The notes under the pieces: model-generated | Databases searched by the model: none | Seen by the model: only the letters and a program-made list of their open reading frames with translations | Told to the model about the DNA's origin: nothing | Source of the DNA: Diplodia intermedia | Taxonomy: Eukaryota > Ascomycota > Dothideomycetes > Botryosphaeriales > Botryosphaeriaceae | Length of the DNA: 44,454 nt | NCBI GenBank assembly: GCA_021495925.1 | Contig: JAKEKT010000159.1 | Location: 1-44,454, forward strand | Reading direction: 5' to 3' | Made by a program: the position numbers and the translations under genes | In this document: piece by piece, positions 32,786 through 43,405 of the stretch | Numbering within the stretch: position 1 is the stretch's first letter | How the letters are laid out: every line of letters starts with the position of its first letter

Positions 32786-34947
32786 TCAGACGTCCTGAAG
32801 TTGAATCTCACCATCCGAAGTGGAAGGCACCTCCTCAACCAGAGACGGCGGGGCCTTGAGCTTCGGATGGGTCAAATCCTGCAAGTCAATCACGGCAAGC
32901 CGATCGATGCTCCCGGCAACTGGAACGCCCTTGTCGCAGCCACTCCACGAACCGATCTCGAGACCCTCATGCGCCTGACGCTGCAGCTGAAGCGTCTCGT
33001 TCATCGTCCACTCGAAGCGGGCATAGGCGTCCAGCTTGCGCCTGCCCTGGACCCACTGGACGAGAGACTCGAGCGCCCACGACAACGTGACAAAAAAGCT
33101 CCCAACGACGAAGACAAGCGCCAGTCCGAACACGGAGAAGTTCGCGTGCGCATTGCTGCGGACCATCTACACGCGGTATTCTCAGCATCCATCCCTTTCC
33201 CACCCACCCACAGCACGCAAATTAAAAAAAACGCACAAGACATACCTGATTCCTACAAAGCCACTCCTTCGGCGCCGCGCCAGGCGGGGGCGGCCGCCGC
33301 AGAAACGCACGCATGGCCGGATCCGCCGGTCCCGTCGCGGTCTCGACGAAGCGGCGCTGGACGCCGGCCATGGAGATGTTGTGGAAGCGCTCGACGTCCT
33401 GCTGCCACTGGTCGGGGGCGAGCGGGCTCTGCACGCCGAGGGCGCGCGTGGCCGTCGACGCCAGCGCCGCCGCCGCCAGCTTGCCGACGACGCCGGCGAC
33501 GGTGTTCTCCAGCCGCAGCGCCAGCTCGTACGCCCACGCGACGGCGGCGGCGTCGGCGGGCGCCGGCCACAGAGGCGGCACGTGGCGGAGGCTGTCGTGC
33601 CAGGATGCGAAGAGGGGGGTGCAGGAGGCGTCGCGGTTGGGGTTGCAGAGCTGGTGCTGCTCGACGCAGCCGAGGGGCGACGCGGGCTGGGAGCCGCGGT
33701 ACATGGGGTCGAAGACGTTGGTCGCGGACGAGATGCGGGTGTTGGTCGAGTACCACGCGTCGCCCGAGTTGCCCATGAAGTCGACTTGGTTGGTCGAGAG
33801 GAAGAAGAGGATGACGGTCGAGTCTTTCCGGTCCAGTTCGCGGATGGGCGTGTATGTCGGATCGGGACCCCAGGACCCGTTTGTGGATGCGGCGTACACG
33901 ATGCTGTTGTGGGTTGTTGTGTCAGCGAGCGAAACTCACGGTGGAAAATCTGTGGACTCACTAGAGTGTGAAATCCAGGATGGCGTCCTCGGGGTTGATT
34001 GATAAGGGGCGGACGGGGTATTGGTACGTATAGTTGGCCGGGATGCCATTATATCGAGCAGACAATTCTCCGTAGAAATACTGCAGAACACTTTCTTCGT
34101 TGCTTCCCGTCGCGTTCCTCCGGGGTTTCCTGACAGCCGAATAGCCTTCTGTGACCAAAGGGGCACAGTGTAGTAAGCGTCTGTAGCGGAACCGTCCGCT
34201 CTGGTCTGTGTTGATGCCCAAATCGCTTCGACTATCGATGAATCCGGTATCGATGAGAAGGTTGGAATCTTGACTCTTGCAGATCTTGGGGTCAAACGGA
34301 CAGGTTGCATTTCGATCCACCTTTGCGGGCATGTTTCTCTTCATAAACCTCTCGCATCCGACCCCGTCAAGGCCGTTGAGGTAGCATTCCTGCGAGTAAC
34401 CTGCACTGGTAGTAATGGCTTGGAACATGTACGGTAAGTATGCGCGATAGCGATCAGTCGAGTTTGTGTCCCAAATGTCAACCTTGCCGCAGCCACTGCC
34501 TGAAAGCAGCACTTGGTTTCCGGCGGCAGTCGAGATGCGCGACGAGTATATACTGGCCAGGGCAAAGACCACCAGCGTTATCGACGTGGATGCTATCAGC
34601 GGTAAAATACGGCGGTAGGGATTCCTCGCGGTTGTACGCCATGCATGGAAGACTTGGAGGAGGCTCCATAAGCCAGTAGCGCCGTTGGCTGCATTTCGCA
34701 AAATTGCTTGCCGTTGATGGTACAGGCCATCCTGTGGTGTCTTTGTCGAGTAGATGTAATGGATGGCGAAACAGCCGACTCTCCAGAAACTCGTGCCGGC
34801 GATTGTTACGAAGAGAGAGACGAGGGCGATGAGTAAGTTCCCATGAGCGCGTGTCACGGTTAACGTCACGCCAAGTATTTTGCCATGCTCCCAGTTTGTC
34901 CAGACTCCGAGGTAGATGCTGTCATCGTAGTCGGGCGAAGACGCCAT
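32786..34947 (-). CDS. Uncharacterised fungal membrane protein, paralogue A
   Basis: This is a 674-aa protein of a fungal membrane-protein family for which I know no function. Exons are 34947-33962, 33903-33246 and 33166-32786, with introns of 58 and 79 nt. A short N-terminus carries a YLGVWTNW signature, then TM1 (about 38-60) and a conserved YHQRQAILRNAANG loop. TM2 is about 114-134, followed by a large domain of roughly 400 residues with many cysteines and N-glycosylation sequons, presumably extracytoplasmic. TM3 is about 557-580. The cytosolic tail has conserved ETLQLQRQAHEGLEIG, a GVPV box and HPKLKAPP. The second exon is unusually GC-rich with Ala/Pro-rich segments. Its paralogue lies 5.7 kb away on the same strand. 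A receptor, sensor or cell-wall role is only speculation. Confidence 0.85.
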
Positions 34948-35995
34948 GGTACCCGTCGTGTCCAGGGAGTAAAGAGTTTGTTGATCGCGTCAACGTTGGT
35001 GGAGTCCACGCACTTTCTAAAAACGCGGGACTGACCCCATCGCGAAGGATAGACTCCCCAAAAATAGTTCCTTGTGGCCCGCCGTGCGGCCTCGTCGCGC
35101 GACGAAATGCAATCGTAGCCTCGTTGCCTGCTCTACCTCCTTGTCAGCTCGATCTGGCCCGACTTGCGAAAAGGCTTGCTTCTGTGTGAGATCGCATAAT
35201 TCTGCTGGCCACAACCTACTGGTGTAGCAACAGATATCACTGGAAGATGGTCGTTGAAGGGGTTGATGTAATGCTTTTTTTTTAATGGTCATAAAGGCCA
35301 CAGATCGCAATACTTGCATTACACTGACCACTGGTAGAGACTGTTTGTTTGGCATAGAAAGTTGCTATCTACGAGGGATCTGGCGAAACAGTGGCTTTAC
35401 TTCTTCGGAAGGGTGCCAGCTGAGAGAGTTGGTGGCGTTCAAAGTGTTCCGGCCAGGGAAACTTTAGGCGAACCGCGTCCAGGGGCGCGATTGAAGTATG
35501 TACGTGTTTGCTATCTTGATGGTGGGTTTAGATAAATTGATCCATGACCCTCGTGGAGGATCGTCTCGAAAGATGCAATCACGCCCGGCGATATCCGATC
35601 AATCAATCAACTGCATTCGCCCTAGAACCTCAACGATTCTCTTAATTCTCGACAATCATCTACAAATCTGACACGGTAACAAATATAGCCACTGCGGGGT
35701 GGAGTGTATCCAGCGATAGATCCATGAGCTGAAGGCTATCAATATCCGTCGAGTATCACCGCAGGTCGCGACGACCACGTTGTAGATCCCACGCGTCAGC
35801 AGCAAGGGCCCAAGTGAGCCAACCACGCAACGGCATTGATACGCCTAAATTCAGACCACCTGCATGTCTTACCCTCTGGCCGAAAAAGTCCCCCAGCCGC
35901 CGTAGTTCACGCTCGCCTCTCACCCCACGCACGCAACGGCTCCGACACCCCTCCGATCCACAAGGCTGACGGCAAGGGGGAAGAAAAAGAAACAT
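34948..35995. other. Intergenic between paralogue A and the CDF transporter gene
   Basis: This is about 1.05 kb. It must contain the promoter of paralogue A and the 3' UTR of the zinc transporter, both on the minus strand. The middle (35400-35760) is AT-richer. No repeat or RNA gene was seen. Confidence 0.5.
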
Positions 35996-37942
35996 TCAGT
36001 TGCAACACATCAACGGCTCGCACACGTCCCCGCAGGCCAACCGGCACCCCGCCAGACTCCCGACCTGCGACCTCTGCCTCAGCCTCAGCCCCGCCGCCGC
36101 CGCCGTCGCGCTTCTATGATCAGCCGCGGCACTTCCCGCCATGTCTCCTCCCCCTCCTCCTCCTCCCTCGTCAACCACAGCCTCTTCTTCTCCAACCCCA
36201 TCTCCCACACCTCCCTTCCCCCCACCACCACCGACCCCTCCCCCTCCTCCTCCCCCATCCTCCGCACCACGACCTCCACCCTCCGCCCCCAACAACCCCA
36301 TCCCCTCCGCCTGCTGCCCCGGCCCCACCGCCGCCATCCCCATCGGCACCGGCATAACAACCAACTCGGGCTGCAACGTCGCCGAGTGTATGCCGTACGC
36401 ATGCAAACACTCGGCAACCGTCTGGGCCTTGAGCATGAAGGCGGCGAGCGACGTGTCCTCGGCGACGACGACGTGGGCGGAGGCGATGGCCTTTTTCTGG
36501 TCGAGGCGCCAGATGTGGAGTTCGTGGATGGAGTGGATGTCTGGGATCTGGGGTTTTTGCTGTCTGTCAGTGCCGGGCGGAGGGGGATGTTGGGGGAGGG
36601 GGAGGGGGAGGGGAGAAAAGGCGACGCACCATTTCGAGATCGTGCTTGACGTCGTCGAGACGCACGCCCGGCGGCGCGGATTGCAGGAGGATGGTGCCGC
36701 TGCGTTTCGCTGTTTGTTGCGCTCGTGTCAGTACGGAGTCGCGAGAAGACGGACTTGCCCGAGCGACTAGGAGATCGCCCTGGAGGGGATGGATGGATGG
36801 AGGGAGGGAGAGAGGGAGGGAAGGAGGGAGGGGAGGGGAGGGCCAGCGCATCAATCAAATCACTCACTCAACGGCACGCTCGACGCGAGAATCATAATCG
36901 CAATGACAGTGCTCAGCGCCGGATCGGCGTAGAAGCGCGCGTCCGACTTGACCAGCCAGATGACCAGCGCGGCGACGATGACGGCGACGTTGTTGCACGC
37001 GTCGCCCAGCACGTGCACGATGACGCCGATCATGCCCAGGTCGTAGCCGGGCGGCTTGAGTTGGGTCGTGCGGTGGATGTGCTGCGTGTGGTCGGCGCGG
37101 CCGGTCTGTGGCATGGTCAGTGTTGGGCTGCTGTGCCTGGGGGTTGGTTGGGCGGGCTTACCGGGAGCTCCATGCTGTCGGCATGCTCTTCGGAGGAGTC
37201 GTGGCTGTGGGCGTGGTCGCCGTGGCCGTGGCCGTGGTCGTGGTCGTGTTCTTGGGGTGGGTGTTAGTGTTTGCTGTGCGGGAGGTGATGTGGTGGAGCT
37301 GGGCGTACCGTGGAGGAAGGCGGCGGTGATGATGTTGAGCGTCAGGCCAACGCAGCCGACTATCAGAACGATCAAGGGGTTGTTTATGTCTGGGAAAGTG
37401 TCAGTGAATGTGGTGGTTTCCAATGGTGGAGTGGTCACCTACGCTCAAGTGAAATGAAGCGTTCAATCGACTGCAGGAAGATGCTCACGCCAAGTGCCAG
37501 CAAGAACACGCCGTTGAAGAAGGCTCCCAGCAGTTGCGCTCGAGCCCAGCCGAATGAGAAGCCTTGCGGAGAGCTGCCGCGCTCGGTAGCCTGTCAATAA
37601 TGGTTAGACTGGCGGGGGAACGGAAAGGCGGAGCCGAGCTTTGCTTACTTGGACGGCGACCAGCGCAACGATGAAGCCAATCAGGTCATTCATCTGGTTT
37701 CTTTGTTAACCTCGCGAACCCGAGGACTTGAAGGAGTGCCGGATACTCACATAGTGGAAGGCATCGGCTACAAGTGCCAATGATCTGGTGTAGAACCCGG
37801 CTACGTGCGAAAAGAAAGACAATCAGCGCGCGAAATGCGAGGGCACAAGGTGGGACAGACCAGAGATCTCGGCGGCGAAAAAGGTAAAGGAGATTGCTAT
37901 GGTGAGCGACAGCCGTTGCTTGCGGGTCAGAGACTTGAACAT
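35996..37942 (-). CDS. ZRC1: Zinc CDF transporter (Zrc1/Cot1 type)
   Basis: This is a cation diffusion facilitator that exchanges cytosolic Zn2+ (possibly Co2+) for protons into the vacuole. It has nine exons: 37942-37861, 37800-37751, 37693-37649, 37590-37443, 37389-37309, 37250-37162, 37105-36868, 36709-36630 and 36547-35996. They sum to 455 codons in frame (454 aa). Two transport-site HxxxD motifs are present: H43-YMN-D47 in TM2 and H196-VLG-D200 in TM5. Exons 4-5 carry GFSFGWARAQLLGAFFNGVF and NNPLIVLIVGCVGLTLNI. A His-rich cytosolic loop (about 136-165, HDHDHGHGHGDHAH) separates TM4 and TM5. The C-terminal domain has IHELHIWRLDQ and an HxxHV-like region, then a long Gly-rich insert and a Cys-rich end (CGDVCEPLMCCN). 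Exons of 45-89 nt make it easy to mis-predict. Confidence 0.92.
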
Positions 37943-38698
37943 TGTGAAGAAAGCGAGCGACTTCAGATGGCAAGCAGGGGAAGGAGCAAGGTGGTCGGGT
38001 GCCTGCAGCGAAAGGGCGGAAAGTCTCCGACGTCTGTATTTGTGCCGGTCGTTGCAACTTTATCGCAAAAGCAGGAAAAGCGGAGTGCCGTGTACAAGAG
38101 TCGGGTGTCGGGTTCTTACAGGTGCAAATCTAGCCCGCTGAGACAAGTCATGTTGCATCAACCCCGGATTCGGGATTGCAAGGTGCCTGAACTCCGTCTC
38201 CGAACTCCGACGTCGATACTTATCTCATCTACTTTCTCCAGGAAGTCCTTCCGCATATCGCGCTGCAATTGAGATGAGCAGAGTTTCCAGCTCGAGCCAA
38301 GTTATGCGTATCGATCATGCACCCAGGGAGGCCTCATTTCCAGGGCACTCCGAATCTACCTTCAGTTCGGCATTATCCTACAATGTGTAAACCCGTTCAA
38401 GGACGGAGTTCAGAAACGATCTCTATGAAGAAATCTCCGGAAACCAGGTCAAGTAGGCTTCCTGCTGTGTTCCCGTCAGCCATCGAAGTCCTGATTGGCC
38501 AGGCTAGATCCATGGTGCATTCAGTGCCACCACACCCTTGACCGCATCCCTACGTCACTTTCCATGTCCCGAAGCCAATTCGAGGGGAGAGTTACTACAT
38601 CTTTACAAACGCCATGAGCAAGTCAGCCTCAAACACAGAAAACGTCCCCGTAGCCAGAACACAAACCCGTGATGCCGAGAACTCACCACCACATACAT
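37943..38698. other. Intergenic between CDF transporter and D-serine dehydratase genes
   Basis: These 756 bp hold the promoter of the zinc transporter (-) and the 3' end of the dehydratase gene (-). I see no open frame with a recognisable domain. A CT-rich stretch precedes the transporter start on its own strand. Confidence 0.5.
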
Positions 38699-39971
38699 CT
38701 ACCACCCCTTCCACGGCACCCACACATCCCGCACCACATCCTCCTCATCCACGACGAAATAGTAATGATGCGCCGCCGCCGTAATACACGCATGCTGAAT
38801 CCACAACCACACCTTCTCGCCGACGTGAAAAACCTCCTCCACCCCCTCCTTCCCCTCCCCCTCCCTAACCAAAATCCCATGCTCCTGACTCAACCTACCA
38901 ACATTCCACTCGGGCCTGCCAACCACCCTCCCAAACCCACTCAACGGCCCCGGCTCGCGCGCCAACGCAATAACGCCCGCATTCACCAGCGCCTCGCCGC
39001 GCTCCGCATACACCGAGCACACCTCGGCCAGCACGCGCACCGCCTGGTCGCCCTCGGCCACGCAGCCCGTCGCCAGCTGCTGCAGGTCGTTGGCGGGGAA
39101 GTTGCCGGCGTGCAGTTCGAGCGCCAGCGCCGGGTGCGTCGCCGCGAGCTCCGTCCGCAGCGACGCGACGACGTGCGCGGTGGGCGTCGAGCCGAAGGAG
39201 ACGACGATCTTCTTGCCTGCTTCTCCCCCGTTCTCCGGTGCGGGAGAGGCAGTGCCGGACAGCAGCCCCGCCGCCTCCACCGCCGCCCCCACCTCGTCCC
39301 GCAGCACCGCCGCCGCGGCGTCCGCGTCGCGCGCCCCGTACGCGTGCCCCGCGTGGCAGTAGAAGCCGTGGATGCGGACGTTCGGGGATGCCTCGGCGGC
39401 GGCGATGAGGGCGCGCAGGGTGGGCGAGGTGAGCGGGATGCCGGCCCGATGCGTGCCCATGTCGATCTTGATGAAGCAGGACCAGGGCGGGGTGCCGGGG
39501 TGGGCGGAGGCGTGGGCGTCGAGGTGGGGGATTTGGGAGGGGTGGTCGAGCATGAGGAGGATTTTGAAGGTGGGGGTGGTGAGGGAGGAGAGGGTGGGGA
39601 GGGCGGAGGGGCGGATGGGGAGGCCGTAGAGGACCTGGTGGTGTTAGTGGGGGAGAGGGTGGGAGAGGGAAGGGCGGGCGTACGTCGTCGAGGAGGCCTT
39701 CGGCGGCGAGGGGGAGGAGGCCGCGGATCTCGCGGATGGTGGAGGCGACGGCGCTGCGGGAGACGGCGCCGAGCATCAGGCGGGTGACTTCTTCGGATTT
39801 GAGGGTCTTGACGTGCGGCCGGAAGCCGATTCCCAAGCTCTTGACATCGTCGTGCAGTCTCTTGCAGTTCTTCTCGATGACGGGCTTGCTCAGGACGAGC
39901 GAGGGCGTGGGCAGCTCGAGGGCGGGGCGGCCGATGAAGCTCTTGAGGTAGTCCTGGGAGACGTCGACCAT
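38699..39971 (-). CDS. DSD1: D-serine dehydratase (zinc- and PLP-dependent, Dsd1 type)
   Basis: This is a fold-type III PLP enzyme that converts D-serine to pyruvate and ammonia, thereby detoxifying D-serine. Exons are 39971-39684 (96 codons) and 39634-38699, with a 49-nt intron (GTACGC...ACTAAC...CACCAG) and a 407-aa product. The N-terminal alanine-racemase-like barrel has LPTPSLVL and RPHVK55TLKS, where K55 is the likely PLP Schiff-base lysine. Barrel strands FIKIDMGTHRAGI and IHGFYCHAGHAYG follow. The C-terminal domain has the zinc-binding H377-A-C379 within IQHACITAAAH, which distinguishes eukaryotic D-serine dehydratases from simple racemases and matches the H-x-C ligand pair of yeast Dsd1. 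D-threonine aldolase is a related alternative but less likely in a fungus. It is adjacent to the zinc CDF gene on the same strand. Confidence 0.9.
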
Positions 39972-40640
39972 GGCTGTTGTTTGTTTTCTTTCTCTTCTGC
40001 TGGCTGCAGTGGTGGTGTGTGGTGCGTAGTCCGGGGTGGTTGTTCGTATTTAACAGCGGCGATGAGGCACTAAGATAGTCGTGGCCGCGTGGGGTTGGCA
40101 GGGCTCGGCTGCGGCCATGTCGTCCGTCCCTCATCGGCCCGGCGGAGGGCGTGTCGTGCCCGTCAGCCTGTCAGCATCCAAATTGCTGCCTGGTCGGCTC
40201 ATTTTTGAAGCGGCTGGGATCGTGCGATTGGGAGCGCTGGGTTCGTCATGCGCGCTTTCTTTGCCCCAGAAAAAGGATTTGTCCTGCAGCGGGTGATTTT
40301 TGTGCCTCGCGATGTGTCTTGATGGTGTTGGTCCTCGAATCGGCTTCTGTGCTCGGAGCCGATCGCTGCCGCCGAGTGCGGGGCCGTGACTAATTCTGCC
40401 CTTGAACTCTCTTTGACTCATGCTGCGCTTGAACTTTTAGTCTGGAGGATCGATTGAGCTTCGCCATGTCATGATTGACGACAGTTGACGGGTTCTGTCT
40501 TCTCGTGTGGAAGTAGGAAGTGTCTGTTCCACCACTGCTTCTCGTAGCACTTGTTTCGTCAAAGCGAAGGGATCATTGTTCATTGATTTCAGAACAAGGA
40601 GATATACCAGACATCACTGACGCCCTGAGTTACCCGACGA
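39972..40640. other. Intergenic between D-serine dehydratase and paralogue B
   Basis: These 669 bp contain the promoter of the dehydratase gene (-) and the 3' UTR of paralogue B (-). I see no gene or repeat. Confidence 0.5.
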
Positions 40641-42798
40641 TCACACCACCCCCTCAACATCCGTTGACTCCCTCCGAGCCCTATTCGCTTCAGACTCTGA
40701 GTCTGGTGCAAGATTGCCATCTTCCTTCGGTTCAACCATGTGCACCTCGGCCGCAACAAGCTGTTTAAGAGTAAACGGGGGAGCCTTCAAGCGCGGATGT
40801 TTGCGGTCATCAATGTCCAGCATGGCCAAGTATTCGCCGGAGCGCTCGGTGACGGGGACCCCGCCATCGCACCGCCTCCACGGACCGACCCCGAGCTCCT
40901 CATGGGCGAGGCGCTGCAACTGCAGCACCTCGTTCGTGTTCCACTCGAGCCGGGAGTACTGATCAAGCATGCGACGTCGCTGAACCCAAGCCGCAAACGG
41001 CTCGAGCGTGTACGAGAGGACGACGACGAGACCGCCCACCCCGAAGATGATGCCCAGACCAAAGGTCGAGAAATTGGTGAAGGCGGTGCTGCGGATTTTC
41101 TGGGCCTTGCAGAACCCGTCGCCGATCCCGTTCCTGTGCGTCGTGTCGATTGGTATCCTCGGATCCGACGGGCCCGTCGCCACCTCCACGTAGTCCTGTT
41201 GGTATGCTGCCATGAGCGTGGCGAACCAGCTCTCGACCTCCAGCTGCCACTGGTTGCTCGCGATGGGGCCCTGGATGCCGTTGGCCAGCTTCTGTCTTCC
41301 GATCAGAGCGGCGCTTCCGAGGATGTTGACGACGTCGTTCATCCCGCGGAACTTGGTGTTTTGTATGTCCACCATCCAGCGCAGTAGGTCGTACTCTCTG
41401 GCGTTCCTTATGATGGTGGGGTGCGGTTCGAAGAAGTCTAGCCATGATTCGAGAGGAGTGCATCTTGTGTCGGGAGGGAGGTTTGGATTGCACCATTGCA
41501 CTTGCGACGTGCACCCCATGATAGATGCTGCCTTGTCCGGATAGTACACCCCGGAGTTGTTGAATCCGGCCCCATTCCAGTATGGGGTGGCAAGAAAGCT
41601 GCGTGCCGAGTACCAGGCATCGGTTGTTTCTTCTTGGAAGATAACCGTGTTCGTGCCGAGGCTAAAGAGTAAAATGTCTGCGTGAGGGACTTGAAGCTTG
41701 GGGATTGGGTAGAACTCGGACTCATGGTTTTCGTATGAACCGTTCATGTAGTACGCTGGGCGCGTCCTATTTCACCGTCAGCTTGCCTTACGTGACTTCT
41801 TCCCTTGATACCTACTTAGGATCGTAATCGGCGAAGATTCCTCCTTCGTACCAGGATTTTTTCGACAATTTCGGATGTACGAATGTATAGTTACTGCCGG
41901 ATCTTCGTCCAAGAGAGTAACCACCGTACAAGTAGCGGCCCAGGTCGTCGGAGTGGTTGTATGAAGATTCATAATTTGTCGTGTTCAGCGGGGCGCAGTG
42001 GTAAACGGATCTGGATTGCATTCTTTCGCTCGGAGGGGTGTTCAGCCCGAAATCGTCATTTGAGTCGAGGAAGCCTGAATCAATGCGCAGATTTCCATGG
42101 CTGCTTTGGCAGATGCTATCGTGAAATGGGCAGCTTGCATTCCTGTCCACCGTAGCCGACAGTCTCTTCTTGGTATAGGTGTGGCAATCTTCCGTGTTCG
42201 CTCTATTAGAATAGCACTATTGCTAGTAGAGTGACGCCACGGCTGCTGCTTGCGATAGCCACGGGGCGAGATAATCGAGCACAATCGAGACGTTCGTCCC
42301 CTCGTAGCCCAGTATTCCGCAACGAGAACCCGAAAGCAGAACATCGCTTCCAATCGCCGTCGAGACCTTGGATGATAGACCACCAGCCGCAGCAAAGGCT
42401 AGGAGGGTCAGCAAGGTGAGAGCAACAAGCGGACATATGCGGGTGTAGTTCCTTGCCGTCTTATCCACCTTTGCCCATGCCCAAATGATTGCCAAGAAGT
42501 TGCTCAAACCACTGGTGCCGTTTGCAGAGTTACGGAGCACTGCTTGACGCTGGTGGTGAAGCGCGTCTCTGGTAGCTTCCGTCGAGTATATGCGATGTAG
42601 GAGATAGCAAACGATTCTCCAGAAAGACGTTCCTACTATAGAAACAAAGAAGGCGACGAAAGCAATCAGTAGCGTGCCTTCTGTGCGCCCCAGCGTTATT
42701 GTAGATCCGAGAACCTTGCCCCGAGACCAGTCCGTCCAGACTCCAAGGTATACGTCGTAATTTTCGGAGATGTCGTGTGTGACTGGAAGGGAAGTCAT
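40641..42798 (-). pseudogene. Uncharacterised fungal membrane protein, paralogue B, with two in-frame TAG codons
   Basis: This gene is homologous along its length to paralogue A. Exons are 42798-41816 and 41766-40641 with a 49-nt intron (GTAGGT...AATAG); 703 codons including the final TGA. The frame is open throughout except for TAG at codons 192 (42225-42223) and 194 (42219-42217), separated by CAA. Homology to A continues in the same frame on both sides: Y-stop-Q-stop-C-Y aligns with Y-S-Q-E-C-Y at 184-189 of A. Family marks present are YLGVWTDW, YHQRQ-like HHQRQAVLRN, NEVLQLQRLAHEELG, a GVPV box and HPRLKAPP. It lacks A's second intron. It could be a recent pseudogene, a readthrough product or (less likely) an unusual intron. 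Its intact splice sites and frame elsewhere argue against old decay. Confidence 0.75.
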
Positions 42799-43405
42799 GG
42801 TGTCTGAATTGTTGAGGTGAAGGGGATTCTGGGGAGAAAGGAGACCTCTGCACTGCCAAAACCTTTTGTCAAGCGCCCTTTATAAGGCCCTTTCGGGTTA
42901 TTTAGTGTCCAGCCTGACCATTATGCAGGGGGGGCTTTCAGTTACACCAGATATATGTCGCGCATGGAATGGGGCTGTTGCCTCATCCATGGAGGCTTTG
43001 TACATCAGGCTGATGCCTTTTGTATAACAGCAAGAGCTTCAAATCCCTTTGTCTACGGTCTGTAGATATTGGATGAATTATGCCGCAGTCAGCAGAGCTG
43101 AACTCCCGTGCGACCACACATTCCCTAGTAAGACTGGTGGGATCAGGTTCAGACACTACGGCACTTGACCTAGCATCAATAGGGTAATATATGCGAATAT
43201 CCGTGCAACCTATCACCTTTCTGTAGCTGATGTGGACGTCTGCGCTGATATTTTTAACCTCACCATTTTCAGAGGTGAAAGCTGTGACACCTGTGACTAC
43301 AGTTACAATGGGGTAAAGTGAAGAAGAAGACTTGCACACGAAGAATCCAATACACCAGCGGATGGCCGCGAGTTCCCAATCAAACACCTCGTCCCGACCC
43401 CAGCC
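42799..43405. other. Intergenic between paralogue B and the DUF427 gene
   Basis: These 607 bp contain the promoter of paralogue B and the 3' flank of the DUF427 gene. It is AT-richer than the surroundings, and no gene was seen. Confidence 0.5.

Noticed and set aside
33313..34002. Open frames on the plus strand opposite paralogue A exon 2
   Set aside because: This is extreme GC bias of the exon; paralogue B confirms the minus-strand frame.
42217..42240. A 24-nt GTGGCG...CAATAG intron that would remove both TAG codons of paralogue B
   Set aside because: It is far below the size spliceosomes handle in fungi; the shortest introns here are about 45-50 nt.
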